DNA from: Salinarimonas rosea DSM 21201
GTDB taxonomy: Bacteria; Pseudomonadota; Alphaproteobacteria; Rhizobiales; Beijerinckiaceae
Direction: 5' to 3'
Assembly (NCBI RefSeq): GCF_000429045.1
Contig: NZ_AUBC01000024.1
Span: 1 to 64,000, forward strand
Length of the DNA: 64,000 nt
Shown in pieces: positions 49,646 through 60,837 of this stretch. The notes below the pieces were generated by a model. The model searched no databases. It was not told where the DNA came from and saw only the letters and a list, made by a program, of their open reading frames with translations. Positions within the stretch are counted from its first letter, which is position 1; each line of letters begins with the position of its first letter. Position numbers and translations under genes: made by a program.

Positions 49646-50571
49646 GCCAGAGCCCAGAACCCGTGCGCTCCGAGCCCGTCGGCCTGGCGCCCGCGATCCT
49701 CGAGACGCCGAACCGGGCCCGCATCCTGGCGCGCCTGCGCAGCCGGCCGACGGCCCGCGGCGCGGCGATCGCGCTCGTGATCCTGATCGCCGCCGCCCTG
49801 TTCGCGCCGTTCCTGGCGCCGCACGACCCCTACGACCTCGCCGCGCTCAGCATCTTCGACAACAGGCTGGCGCCCGGCACGCAGAGCATGGACGGCCCCG
49901 TCTACTGGCTCGGCACCGACTCGCAGGGGCGCGACATGCTCAGCGCCATCCTCTACGGCCTGCGCATCAGCCTCGTCGTCGGCCTGTCGGCGACGGCGGC
50001 GGCCGCGACGATCGGCACGCTGATGGGGCTTCTCGCGGCCTATGTCGGCGGCGCCGTCGAGACCGCGATCATGCGCCTCGTGGACTTCATCCTCGGCTTT
50101 CCCACGATCCTCGTCGCGCTCATCCTGCTCTCGGCCACGGGGCGGGGCGTCGACAAGGTGATCCTCGCCATCGTCATCGTGCAATGGGCGCAATACGCGC
50201 GGATCATGCGCGGCACCGTGCTGGTCGAGGCGCGCAAGGAATATGTCGAGGCGGCGCGCAACTTCGCCATTCCTGGCTGGCGCATCATGCTCGTCCACCT
50301 GCTGCCCAACGCGCTCGCGCCGATCCTCGTCGTCGCCACCGTGCAGGTCGCCTCCGCCATCATGCTCGAATCGACCTTGTCCTTCCTGGGCGTCGGCGTG
50401 CCGATCACCGAGCCCTCGCTGGGCCTCCTGATCGCGAGCGGGTTCGAGTACCTGCTCAGCGGCGAGTACTGGATCAGCTTCTTCCCGGGCCTCGCGCTCG
50501 TGGTGCTCGTCTTCTCGATCAACCTCGTCGGCGATCGCCTGCGCGAGAGCATCGACCCGAGGCGCCGCTGA
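49642..50571 (+). CDS. Peptide-type ABC permease (DppC-like)
   Basis: A 309-residue second permease. The N-terminal tail is polar, followed by AAIALVILIAAALFAPFLAPHDPYD, the usual DppC first helix. YWLGTDSQGRDMLSAILYGLRISL and VEAARNFAIPGWRIMLVHLLPNA are the diagnostic segments. Its GTG start lies in the preceding stop and its own TGA overlaps the next ATG. It forms the channel with the DppB-like protein. Confidence 0.93.
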   Translation: MSQSPEPVRSEPVGLAPAILETPNRARILARLRSRPTARGAAIALVILIAAALFAPFLAPHDPYDLAALSIFDNRLAPGTQSMDGPVYWLGTDSQGRDMLSAILYGLRISLVVGLSATAAAATIGTLMGLLAAYVGGAVETAIMRLVDFILGFPTILVALILLSATGRGVDKVILAIVIVQWAQYARIMRGTVLVEARKEYVEAARNFAIPGWRIMLVHLLPNALAPILVVATVQVASAIMLESTLSFLGVGVPITEPSLGLLIASGFEYLLSGEYWISFFPGLALVVLVFSINLVGDRLRESIDPRRR

Positions 50572-51575
50572 TGAACGCTCCGTCCCCCAACGCTGCCCGG
50601 CCGCTGCTCGAGGTCCGAGGGCTGCGCACCGTGTTCCATTCGCTCGCGGGGGCGTATGCCGCCGTGGACGGCGTCGACCTGTCGATCGCGCCGGGAGAGG
50701 TCGTCGGCCTCGTCGGCGAATCCGGCTCGGGCAAGTCCGTGACCGGCTTCTCGCTGATGCGCCTCGTCGATCCGCCGGGCGAGATCGTGGCGGGCGAGGT
50801 CCTGTTCGAGGGCCGCGACCTCCTCTCGCTGCCCGAGAGCGCAATGCGCGCGATCCGCGGCGACAGGATCGCGATGATCTTCCAGGACCCGCTGATGACG
50901 CTCAACCCGGTCCTGACCATCGGCGAGCAGATGATCGAGGCCGTGACGGAGCACCACGGCGTGGGCGAGCGCGCCGCGCGGACCCGCGCCATCGAGGCTC
51001 TGGGCCAGGTTGGCATCGCGTCCGCGGCGCAGCGCCTGCGGCAGTACCCGCACGAGTTCTCGGGTGGCATGCGCCAGCGGGTCGCCATCGCCACCGCCAT
51101 GCTGAACCAGCCCGACCTGATCATCGCCGACGAGCCGACGACGGCGCTCGACGTCACGATCCAGGGCCAGATCCTCCACGAGATGCAGAAGCTGTGCGAG
51201 GCGAGCGGCACGGCGCTCCTGTGGATCACCCACGATCTCGGCGTCGTCGCCGAGCTCGCGGATCGCATCTGCGTGATGTATTCCGGGCGCATCGTCGAGA
51301 CCGGCACCGCGGACGACGTGCTCGACGCGCCGCGTCATCCCTACACCGCCGGCCTGCTCGGGTCCGTGCCGTCGGTGAACGCGCCCGGGTCGCGGCTGCA
51401 CCAGATCGACGGGACCGCGCCGCCGCTCTCCGCCCGTCCGACGGGATGCCCCTTCCGCACCCGCTGCGGCAACGTGCTGCCCGTCTGCGCCGAGATCGAC
51501 CCGCCGCTCGCCGGCCCCGTGCCCGGCCGAGGCTGGCGCTGCCACAACCCCATGCCCGAGCGAGACGCCGCATGA
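50571..51575 (+). CDS. Peptide-type ABC ATPase (DppD-like)
   Basis: A 334-residue ATPase with Walker A GESGSGKSV, signature EFSGGMRQRVAIATAML, Walker B LIIADEPTTALD and H-loop ITHDL. The C-terminal oligopeptide-transporter domain has GCPFRTRCGNVLPVC, whose Cys residues are the pattern seen in family members that can bind an Fe-S cluster. It starts on the last base of the previous stop and overlaps the next ATPase gene by 4 bp. Confidence 0.93.
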   Translation: MNAPSPNAARPLLEVRGLRTVFHSLAGAYAAVDGVDLSIAPGEVVGLVGESGSGKSVTGFSLMRLVDPPGEIVAGEVLFEGRDLLSLPESAMRAIRGDRIAMIFQDPLMTLNPVLTIGEQMIEAVTEHHGVGERAARTRAIEALGQVGIASAAQRLRQYPHEFSGGMRQRVAIATAMLNQPDLIIADEPTTALDVTIQGQILHEMQKLCEASGTALLWITHDLGVVAELADRICVMYSGRIVETGTADDVLDAPRHPYTAGLLGSVPSVNAPGSRLHQIDGTAPPLSARPTGCPFRTRCGNVLPVCAEIDPPLAGPVPGRGWRCHNPMPERDAA

Positions 51576-52696
51576 CGCTCGACACGACGCATCGCGAGGC
51601 GCCGAACCTTGACGCGCCGATCTTGGAAGCGCCGAACCGCGAGGCGCCGATCTTGGAAGCGCCGATCCTGGAGGCGAGGGGCCTCGTGAAGCGCTTCTCG
51701 CGCAAGCCCGACATCGCCATGCGCCTCCTCGCGCTCGCCGGCAGGCCGATCGACCGGCGCACGGTCCACGCGGTGGAGGACGTCGACCTCGCCGTGGCGC
51801 CGGGCGAGGTCGTCGGGCTCGTCGGCGAGAGCGGATGCGGGAAGTCGACGCTCGGCCGGGCGCTCGCGGGGCTGCACCCGCCCACCGACGGAGACGTGCT
51901 CTATCGCGGCAAGCCGGTGCGAGAGCTGACGCGGGCCGAGCGCCTCGCCTATACGCTCGAGGTGCAGCTCGTCTTCCAGGATCCCTACGCATCGCTCAAC
52001 CCGCGCCGCACGGTGCGCCAGACGGTGGGCGAGGCGCTCGCCGTGCATGGCCTCGCGCCGCGCGGCGAGATCGCCGACCGGGTCGAGGCGGCGCTCGCCG
52101 AGGTCGGGCTCGACGCCTCCTATGCGAGCCGCTATCCGCACGAGTTCTCCGGCGGGCAGCGCCAGCGCATCGGCATCGCCCGGGCGCTCGCCGTCGATCC
52201 TCGCTTCCTCGTCTGCGACGAGCCCGTCGCGGCCCTCGACGTCTCGGTCCAGGCGCAGGTCGTGAACCTGTTCATGGACCTGCGCGAGAAGCGCGGGCTC
52301 ACCTACCTGTTCATCAGCCACGATCTCGGCCTCGTGCGCCACATCTGCGACCGCGTGGCGATCATGTATCTCGGCCGGATCGTCGAGGAGGGGCCGGCGC
52401 AGGCGCTGTTCTCGGATCCGCAGCACCCCTACACGGCGGCGCTCGTCGCCGAGATCCCGGACGTGCGCCGTCGCAAGCGGCGCTTCACGCCGATCGCGGG
52501 GGAGATACCCTCGCCGCTCGCGCCGCCGCCGGGCTGCGCGTTCCACCCGCGCTGCCCCCACGCCATGCCGGTCTGCCGGGAGACGCGCCCCGCGCTCGCC
52601 CCCGTCGCGGTGGGCCGGCGCGCAGCCTGTCACCTGCACACCGCCCCCGGCGCCTCGCCGGCGGCGATCGCGACCACAGTCGGAGTACCTTCCTGA
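51572..52696 (+). CDS. Peptide-type ABC ATPase (DppF-like) with N-terminal pentapeptide repeat
   Basis: A 374-residue ATPase. Walker A is GESGCGKST, signature EFSGGQRQRIGIARALA, Walker B FLVCDEPVAALD and H-loop ISHDL. The C-terminal GCAFHPRCPHAMPVC completes the oligopeptide domain. Residues 9-33 are five tandem units of the form E/D-A-P-I/N-L/R placed before the first strand; no function is known and family members lack it. The ATPase core is intact, so the protein should work. It overlaps the hydrolase gene by one base. Confidence 0.92.
   Translation: MTLDTTHREAPNLDAPILEAPNREAPILEAPILEARGLVKRFSRKPDIAMRLLALAGRPIDRRTVHAVEDVDLAVAPGEVVGLVGESGCGKSTLGRALAGLHPPTDGDVLYRGKPVRELTRAERLAYTLEVQLVFQDPYASLNPRRTVRQTVGEALAVHGLAPRGEIADRVEAALAEVGLDASYASRYPHEFSGGQRQRIGIARALAVDPRFLVCDEPVAALDVSVQAQVVNLFMDLREKRGLTYLFISHDLGLVRHICDRVAIMYLGRIVEEGPAQALFSDPQHPYTAALVAEIPDVRRRKRRFTPIAGEIPSPLAPPPGCAFHPRCPHAMPVCRETRPALAPVAVGRRAACHLHTAPGASPAAIATTVGVPS
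51596..51670 (+). repeat. Coding tandem repeat, five 15-bp units
   Basis: Units of GAGGCGCCGATCTTG type (variants include GACGCGCCGATCTTG, GAAGCGCCGAACCGC) repeat five times in frame, encoding E-A-P-I-L or E-A-P-N-R. A slippage-prone sequence of this kind could vary in copy number between strains without breaking the frame. Confidence 0.75.
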
Positions 52697-53586
52697 TGAC
52701 CGATCTCGCCGCTCTCGCGGACGCCCTCGCGCGCCCCGGCCGTCACGCCGTCCCCTTCGTCGACGAAGCGGGCCATCGCGAGGGGCCGATCACGCTGAAC
52801 TGCTACCGCGCCGCGGGCTACGATCCCGCGCGCGAGCCGGTCTTCGTTCAGCACGGCATGCTGCGCAACGGCGACGATTATCGCGACTTCTGGATCGAGG
52901 CGGCAGACCGCCACGGCCTGCTCGTCGTGGCGCCCACCTTCTCGAACGAGCACTATCCGGAGCCCGAGAGCTACAACAACGGCCGCGTGCTCGACGCCGA
53001 GGGCGCGGTGCGGCCGCGGAGCGAATGGGCCTACGACAGCCTCGCGCGCATCTTCGAGGCGCTGCGCGAGGCGGGCGTGACGCGGGCGGCGACGGCGCGG
53101 CTGTTCGGCCATTCCGCCGGCGGGCAGTTCGTGCATCGCCTCGCCGCGCTGGAGCCGGGGGTGCCGTTCAGCGAGATGATCGCCTCGAACGCGGGCTGGT
53201 ACACGCTGCCGCTCCTCGACAAGCCCTTTCCCGAGGGGCTCGGCGGCATCGGGCTCGACGAGGGCGACCTGCGGCGCCTCTTCGCGCTGCCCATCGTGAT
53301 CCTCGCCGGCGCCGGCGACATCGCCACGGACGACCCGCATCTGCCGTCGAATCCGGAGGCGCTCGCGCAGGGCCCGCACCGATTCGCCCGCGCCGGCAAC
53401 TACATCGCCGTCGCGCGGCGCGAGGCGGAGCGGCTCGGCGTGCCCCTCGCATGGCGCCTCGTGGAGGTCGCGCATATCGGCCACGACGGTCGGGCGATGT
53501 CCGCGGTGGCGGCGCGCCTCTGGTACGCCGGCGCGATCCCCGGGGAGGCCGAGCTCGCGGCGCTCGCCGGGCAGCGGGCGGCCTGA
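52696..53586 (+). CDS. Alpha/beta hydrolase
   Basis: A 296-residue hydrolase with the nucleophile elbow GHSAGG (Ser140), an oxyanion-side segment VFVQHGMLRNGDDYRDFW, and a C-terminal His in VAHIGHD. The acidic residue is probably in AGAGDIATDD. The layout resembles PHB-depolymerase-like esterases. No signal peptide is seen. It is the last gene of the ABC operon and overlaps it by one base, so it probably hydrolyses the imported compound in the cytoplasm. Confidence 0.85.
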   Translation: MTDLAALADALARPGRHAVPFVDEAGHREGPITLNCYRAAGYDPAREPVFVQHGMLRNGDDYRDFWIEAADRHGLLVVAPTFSNEHYPEPESYNNGRVLDAEGAVRPRSEWAYDSLARIFEALREAGVTRAATARLFGHSAGGQFVHRLAALEPGVPFSEMIASNAGWYTLPLLDKPFPEGLGGIGLDEGDLRRLFALPIVILAGAGDIATDDPHLPSNPEALAQGPHRFARAGNYIAVARREAERLGVPLAWRLVEVAHIGHDGRAMSAVAARLWYAGAIPGEAELAALAGQRAA

Positions 53587-53848
53587 GCGGCCGGGCGGCG
53601 AGGGGAGGGGGATCGGGCTCTTCCGCCTCGCCGAGGTCGGCGTTCACGACGGGCGCCGCCGGGAGCCCGTCACGGCCCGGCCGACCCACGCCTGCCGGTC
53701 CGGAGCGCGTCCCTCAGCGGAGGACCTGCTCTCCCCGGCCAGTGACCGCCTCCGGCCCTCGATTCGATTTGCACCGCCGCCTCGCGGAAACTACATGCAC
53801 GGACGCGGATTTGTCGCGTGTTCGTCCAGCAGCCGGTGCACCGAAGCG

Positions 53849-56173
<2,325 letters not shown>

Positions 56174-56532
56174 CCGGCTCGGCCGGTGCGGGCAGGCCAC
56201 GCATCTCGAAGGCTGCGCCGACGGCGAGCGGCGCCGCGACGCCGCCTGGAGACGGCACGCCCGACGCCCCGGCTGCGGAAATCGCGGCGCCGCCCTTGCA
56301 TCCGGTCGCCCGCCGGCGTAACCGGAACGGGTCGCTGCACAGCAGCATCCCCCTCCGACGCAGTACCCCGAGGCCGATGTAGGACGCCGCATCCTTTCGA
56401 CGCCACCCGCACCGCTCGAGGCTCCGCCTCGCGGCGCCGGCGTTCGCGGCCACGCCTCTTCGCCCACCCCCGCGTCAATCCCTCGATCAGCCGTGCCCCG
56501 CCCGTCCGCGCGGCGACGAAAGCGATTTTCCG
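56174..56532. other. Intergenic region before the SulP gene
   Basis: A 359-bp stretch between the MHYT kinase and the SulP transporter. Its reading frames are Arg/Pro-rich and show no domain. The ribosome-binding site before 56533 is weak. I see no clear promoter, repeat or terminator. Confidence 0.4.
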
Positions 56533-58023
56533 ATGAAGACCTTCTCCCCCGGGCGCCTGCGCGCCGACTGGCTCGGCAACGTCCGCGCCGATCTCCTCGC
56601 CGGGCTCGTCGTGGCGCTGGCCCTGATCCCCGAGGCGATCGCCTTCTCCATCATCGCCGGCGTCGACCCGAAGGTCGGCCTCTACGCCTCGTTCTCGATC
56701 GCCGTCATCACGGCGATCGTCGGCGGGCGGCCGGGGATGATCTCGGCGGCGACGGCGGCCACCGCAGTCCTCATGGTCGGGCTCGTGCGCGACCACGGGC
56801 TCGAGTACCTCCTCGCGGCGACCGTGCTCGCGGGGCTCATCCAGATCGTCGCGGGCTGGGCGGGGATCGCGCAGCTGATGCGCTTCGTCTCGCGGTCGGT
56901 GATGACGGGCTTCGTCAACGCGCTGGCGATCCTCATCTTCATGGCGCAGCTGCCCGAGCTGATCGGCGTGACCTGGATCACCTACGCGCTCGTCGCGGCG
57001 GGCCTCGTCGTGCTCTACGGCCTGCCTCGGATCACGACCGTCGTGCCCGCGCCGCTCGTGTGCATCGTGGTCGTGACGCTCGCCGTCTGGGCGCTCGGCC
57101 TCGACGTGCGCACCGTCGGCGACATGGGCGAGCTGCCCTCCGCGCTTCCGGTATTCCTGATCCCGGACATCCCGTTCACCTTCGAGACGCTGATGATCGT
57201 CCTGCCGTACTCCGCTGCGGTGGCGGCGGTGGGCCTGCTCGAATCGCTGATGACGGCGCAGATCGTCGACGAGCTGACGGATACGCCCAGCGACAAGCGC
57301 CAGGAATGCGTCGCTCAGGGCATCGCCAACACCGCCACCGGCTTCATCGGCGGCATGGCGGGCTGCGCCATGATCGGGCAGTCGGTGATCAACGTGAAAT
57401 CCGGCGGGCGCGGGCGGCTGTCGTCGTTCTCGGCGGGCGTGTTCCTGCTGATCATGATCGTCGCGCTCGGCGGCCTCGTCGCCGACATCCCGATGCCGGC
57501 CCTCGTCGCCATCATGATCATGGTCTCGGTCGGGACCTTCTCGTGGTCCTCGCTCGCCAACCTGCGCACGCATCCCCGCTCGTCGAGCGTGGTGATGCTC
57601 GCCACCGTCGCCGGCGTCGTGCTCACCCACAACCTCGCGATCGGCGTGCTGCTCGGCGTCCTCCTGTCGGGCATCTTCTTCGCCTGGAAGATCGCGCAGC
57701 TCTTCCGCGTGACCTCCTCGCTCGACGACGCCCGCACCGCACGGACCTACGTCGTGGAGGGCCAGCTCTTCTTCGCCTCCGCCGACGCGTTCGCGGCCTC
57801 CTTCGACTTCAAGGAGGCGCTCGACCGGGTCGTGATCGACGTCTCGCGGGCGCACATCTGGGATATTTCCAGCGTATCGGCGCTCGATACGGTGGTACTC
57901 AAGTTCCGTCGCGAGGGAGCCGCGGTCGAGATCGTGGGCCTCAACGAGGCGAGCGAGACGATCGTCGACAGGCTCGCGATCCACGACAAGCCGGGGGCGC
58001 TCGACAAGCTCCTGGAGCACTGA
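56533..58023 (+). CDS. SulP-family anion transporter with STAS domain
   Basis: A 496-residue inner-membrane transporter. The membrane part starts [36 protein letters not shown], the family fingerprint. [21 protein letters not shown] is the conserved mid-segment. Residues about 400-490 form a cytoplasmic STAS domain ([27 protein letters not shown]) with the usual regulatory Ser/Asp region. The family moves sulfate, bicarbonate or other anions; the short form resembles BicA-like bicarbonate carriers, but substrate is not assured. A universal-stress gene follows by 12 bp and is probably cotranscribed. Confidence 0.9.
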   Translation: MKTFSPGRLRADWLGNVRADLLAGLVVALALIPEAIAFSIIAGVDPKVGLYASFSIAVITAIVGGRPGMISAATAATAVLMVGLVRDHGLEYLLAATVLAGLIQIVAGWAGIAQLMRFVSRSVMTGFVNALAILIFMAQLPELIGVTWITYALVAAGLVVLYGLPRITTVVPAPLVCIVVVTLAVWALGLDVRTVGDMGELPSALPVFLIPDIPFTFETLMIVLPYSAAVAAVGLLESLMTAQIVDELTDTPSDKRQECVAQGIANTATGFIGGMAGCAMIGQSVINVKSGGRGRLSSFSAGVFLLIMIVALGGLVADIPMPALVAIMIMVSVGTFSWSSLANLRTHPRSSSVVMLATVAGVVLTHNLAIGVLLGVLLSGIFFAWKIAQLFRVTSSLDDARTARTYVVEGQLFFASADAFAASFDFKEALDRVVIDVSRAHIWDISSVSALDTVVLKFRREGAAVEIVGLNEASETIVDRLAIHDKPGALDKLLEH

Positions 58024-58035
58024 GGGGAAGGGACC

Positions 58036-58884
58036 ATGCCTCATCTCGTCGCCTGCATCGACGGCTCGATCTACTCCCATTCCGTCGCGGATCACGCCGC
58101 CTGGGCGGCCGCGCGGCTCGGGGCCTCGGTCGAGCTCCTCCAGGTCCTCGGCCGCCGCGACGTGTCGAGCACGGACCTCAGCGGCAGCCTGCCGGCGGAC
58201 GCGCGCGTCCACGTGCTGGAGCAGCTCGCGGAGGTGGACGCCCAGCGCGCGCGGCTGCTGCTCGACAAGGCGCGCATCGTCATGGACGAGGCGCGCGCGC
58301 GTGTGCGCGACGCCGGCGTCGGCGCGGTCGAGACGACGCTTCGCCACGGCGACCTCCTCGACGAGGTCGCCGCCCGCGAGGCGGGCGCGGACATGATCGT
58401 CGTGGGCAAGCGCGGAGAGGCGGCGGATTTCGCGCGCCTGCATCTGGGCTCGAACCTCGAGCGCCTGGTGCGCGCGGCACACAAGCCCGTCCTCGTCGCC
58501 TCGCGCGGCTTCCGGCAGATCGACCGCGTGCTCGTCGCCTTCGACGGCGGGCCGAGCGCCCTGAAGGCCGTGGACCACGTTTCCCGCTCGCCGCTCTTCG
58601 CCGGGCTCGCGATCCACATCGTGACGGCCGGCGCAGTGGACGCCGAGGCGCGCCGGCGGCTCGACGCGGCGGCCGCTCAGATCGGGGCGGGCGGGGCCGC
58701 GGTCGAGACGCATCTCGAGGCGGGCACGCCGCACGAGGTGATCGCGGCGCACGTGGAGCGCCTGGGGATCGACCTCCTCGTCATGGGCGCCTACGGCCAC
58801 ACCCGCCTGCGCAACCTCTTCATCGGCTCGACCACGACGGAGATGATGCGCACGAACCTCGTGCCGGTGCTGCTGTTCCGGTGA
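58036..58884 (+). CDS. Tandem universal stress protein
   Basis: A 282-residue protein with two UspA domains. The first (1-150) includes HLVACIDGSIYSHSVADHAAWAA and ADMIVVGKRG. The second (about 160-282) has RVLVAFDGGPSALKAVDHV, and GAYGHTRLRNLFIGSTTTEMMR holds the G-x2-G-x9-G-S/T ATP-binding motif. Only the second domain keeps it fully. It sits in one operon with the SulP gene; Usp proteins often accompany SulP and may regulate transport under stress. Confidence 0.9.
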   Translation: MPHLVACIDGSIYSHSVADHAAWAAARLGASVELLQVLGRRDVSSTDLSGSLPADARVHVLEQLAEVDAQRARLLLDKARIVMDEARARVRDAGVGAVETTLRHGDLLDEVAAREAGADMIVVGKRGEAADFARLHLGSNLERLVRAAHKPVLVASRGFRQIDRVLVAFDGGPSALKAVDHVSRSPLFAGLAIHIVTAGAVDAEARRRLDAAAAQIGAGGAAVETHLEAGTPHEVIAAHVERLGIDLLVMGAYGHTRLRNLFIGSTTTEMMRTNLVPVLLFR

Positions 58885-58885
58885 G

Positions 58886-58909
58886 GGAACCCGCGGGCCG
58901 TGCGACGTT
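58886..58909 (+). promoter_or_regulatory. Possible stress-type promoter of the peroxiredoxin-like gene
   Basis: GGAAC (58886-58890), a 15-nt spacer and CGTT (58906-58909) resemble the EcfG promoter with a spacer one base short. It lies 94 nt before the ATG at 59003, immediately after the Usp stop codon. Confidence 0.3.
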
Positions 58910-59002
58910 CACGCCCGCCGCACGGCCATGTGATCGCGCGATGGGGTGCGCCGTCGCCGGGCGCGCGCCATAACCGGCTCGTCCCGAGCGAGAGGCGATC
59001 CC

Positions 59003-59566
59003 ATGCCCGACATCCGTCCCTTGACCCCGCGTAGACCGGTTCCCCCCTTGCAGCTGCCGCTCGCCGGCGGCGGGCGCTTCGACATCGCCGAGGAGGCGCC
59101 CCGGCACTTCACGCTGCTCGTGTTCTATCGCGGGCTGCACTGCCCGATCTGCAAGGTGCAGCTGCGCGAGCTGGAACGTCAGCTCGGCGCCTTCGCCGAG
59201 CGCGGGGTCGGCGTGGTCGCCGTCTCGTCGGACGACGAGGAGCGCGGGGAGCGGACCAAGCCCGAATGGGGCCTGTCCGCGCTCCGGGTCGCCTACGGCC
59301 TCGATCTCGAGACGGCCCGGCGCTGGGGCCTCTACGTCTCGACCGGGCGGGGCACGACGTCTGCGGGAATCGAGGAGCCGGCGCTCTTCAGCGAGCCCGC
59401 GCTCTACCTCGTGCGGGCCGACGGGACGCTCTATTTCGGTGCTGTGCAGACGATGCCCTTCGCCCGCCCGCACCTGTCCGACGTGATCGGGGCGATCGAC
59501 TTCGTCCTCGCCAAGGACTACCCGGCGCGCGGCGAGGTGGAGTCGCTGTCCGACCCGTCGCGCTGA
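59003..59566 (+). CDS. Peroxiredoxin-like (AhpC/TSA) family protein
   Basis: A 187-residue thioredoxin-fold protein. The active-site region LLVFYRGLHCPICKVQLREL has Cys47 and Cys50 as CxxC, which differs from the single peroxidatic Cys of classical AhpC. EPALYLVRADGTLYFGAVQTMPFARP is typical of the peroxiredoxin-like subfamily. It probably reduces peroxides or disulfides in the cytoplasm. GAGAGG precedes the start; an earlier ATG adds only Arg-rich residues. The last 49 bp overlap the opposing Crp-type gene. Confidence 0.85.
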   Translation: MPDIRPLTPRRPVPPLQLPLAGGGRFDIAEEAPRHFTLLVFYRGLHCPICKVQLRELERQLGAFAERGVGVVAVSSDDEERGERTKPEWGLSALRVAYGLDLETARRWGLYVSTGRGTTSAGIEEPALFSEPALYLVRADGTLYFGAVQTMPFARPHLSDVIGAIDFVLAKDYPARGEVESLSDPSR

Positions 59567-60123
59567 GCCGGGGACGCCGAGCGCCGCTCGCTTCTGCGCC
59601 CCGCCAGCGCGCGGTAGAGCGCCTCGCGCGTCACGCCGATCTCGGCGGCGAGATCCTGCCAGGCGCCGCGCGGCGGCAAGGTGCGTCCGTCGGCCAGCCA
59701 GGCGTCCAGGCGCTCCGCCACGGTGCGCAGCGAGCGGATCTCCGCGCGCAACCGCGCCGCCTGTACCGCGCGGGCGAGCTCGCCGGCCCAGTGCTCCGCG
59801 AGCCCAGGGTCGTGCGCGAGCGCCGCGCGGAACGCCGGCCTCGGGAGCGTCGCGACGCGCGCGCCCCCGCCCGCGACCGCGTCGCAGTGATAGCGTGCCG
59901 ACCAGGCGGACGCCTCGGCGACGATCCCGCCGGCGGACACGCGGTGCAGGATCATGCGGGTCCCCGATCCGGCATGGCGGACGAGCATCACCTCGCCGCT
60001 CCGCACCTGGAACACGTGCGTGACGGGATCGTCGGCGCGAAACAGGCTGGCGCCCGGCTCGAGGGTGCGGACGGGTGCGGTCGCGAAGAGGCGCGCGATC
60101 GGATCTGGCATGATCGCGATCAT
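59518..60123 (-). CDS. Crp/Fnr-family transcriptional regulator
   Basis: A 201-residue regulator. The N-terminal cyclic-nucleotide-type barrel reads ASLFRADDPVTHVFQVRSGEVMLVRH, with no Fnr-type Cys cluster. The C-terminal winged helix is PPRGAWQDLAAEIGVTREALYRALAGRRSE. The start is uncertain: ATG 60123 or, four codons later, MPDPIARLF, with no strong ribosome-binding site for either. It converges on and overlaps the peroxiredoxin-like gene and is divergent from the Spy-like gene, so these are its likeliest targets. Its effector is unknown. Confidence 0.85.
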   Translation of the reverse strand: MIAIMPDPIARLFATAPVRTLEPGASLFRADDPVTHVFQVRSGEVMLVRHAGSGTRMILHRVSAGGIVAEASAWSARYHCDAVAGGGARVATLPRPAFRAALAHDPGLAEHWAGELARAVQAARLRAEIRSLRTVAERLDAWLADGRTLPPRGAWQDLAAEIGVTREALYRALAGRRSERRSASPAQRDGSDSDSTSPRAG

Positions 60124-60174
60124 ATGGCGCCCGCGCGCAGCGCGCTACGGGGTGGCATCGACAGGGAGCACCTC

Positions 60175-60768
60175 ATGATCCGCCATGCCGTCCTGCCCGG
60201 CCTCGCCGCCGCCATCCTCCTCACGCTGTCCGCCTCGGCGATGGCGCAGCACGCGAGCCCCTCGCCCTATGCCGGGGCGGAGCGCCGGGCGATCAAGAGC
60301 CTGTCGCAGGAGGACCTCGACGAGCTGCGCCGCGGGGGCGGCTGGGGCCTCGCGCTCGCAGCGGAGCTCAACGGCGTCCCGGGCCCCGCCCATCTGCTCG
60401 AGCTGAAGGACGCGATCGGCCTCACGGCGGAGCAGGTCGCGGCGATCGAGGCGATTCATGCGCAGATGCGCAGCGAGGCGCGCGCGGCGGGCGAGCGCCT
60501 GATCGCGGCCGAGGCGGCGATCGAGGCCGCGTTCCGCGCGGGCGGTCTCGACGTGGGGACCCTGCGCGGGCTCGTCGCGGATGCCGAGGCCGCGCGCGCG
60601 GACCTGCGCTTCGTCCACCTGTCGCGGCACCTCTCGACGCCGCCGCTGCTCACGGCGGACCAGATCGCCGCCTACGCGGCCGCGCGGGGCTATGGGAGCG
60701 ACCCCTGCGCCGCGGTTCCGGAGGGGCATGACGCCGCGATGTGGCGTCGGCACAACGGCTGCGATTGA
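60175..60768 (+). CDS. Spy/CpxP-like periplasmic protein
   Basis: A 197-residue exported protein. The signal peptide is about residues 1-24 (HAVLPGLAAAILLTLSASAMA). The middle is a long amphipathic helical hairpin: ELKDAIGLTAEQVAAIEAIHAQMRSEARAAGERL, then DLRFVHLSRHLSTPPLLTADQIAAY, with two LT-x2-Q-type motifs as in Spy and CpxP. It may act as a periplasmic chaperone or metal-stress sensor. The C-terminus holds two Cys (DPCAAVPEG and HNGCD) that could form a disulfide. GGGAG precedes the start. It is divergent from the Crp-type regulator. Confidence 0.78.
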   Translation: MIRHAVLPGLAAAILLTLSASAMAQHASPSPYAGAERRAIKSLSQEDLDELRRGGGWGLALAAELNGVPGPAHLLELKDAIGLTAEQVAAIEAIHAQMRSEARAAGERLIAAEAAIEAAFRAGGLDVGTLRGLVADAEAARADLRFVHLSRHLSTPPLLTADQIAAYAAARGYGSDPCAAVPEGHDAAMWRRHNGCD

Positions 60769-60793
60769 GCGACGTCGCGGAGACGTCGACAGG

Positions 60794-60827
60794 GGCGGAC
60801 GGGTGCGCCGCAGCGCACCCGTCCGCC
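60794..60827. terminator. Bidirectional hairpin between Spy-like gene and katG
   Basis: GGCGGACGGGTGCGC (60794-60808) pairs perfectly with GCGCACCCGTCCGCC (60813-60827) around loop CGCA, 15 bp in all. It lies between two converging genes, 25 nt from one stop and 10 nt from the other. No T-tract is present. Confidence 0.65.
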
Positions 60828-60837
60828 GTCTCGTGCC

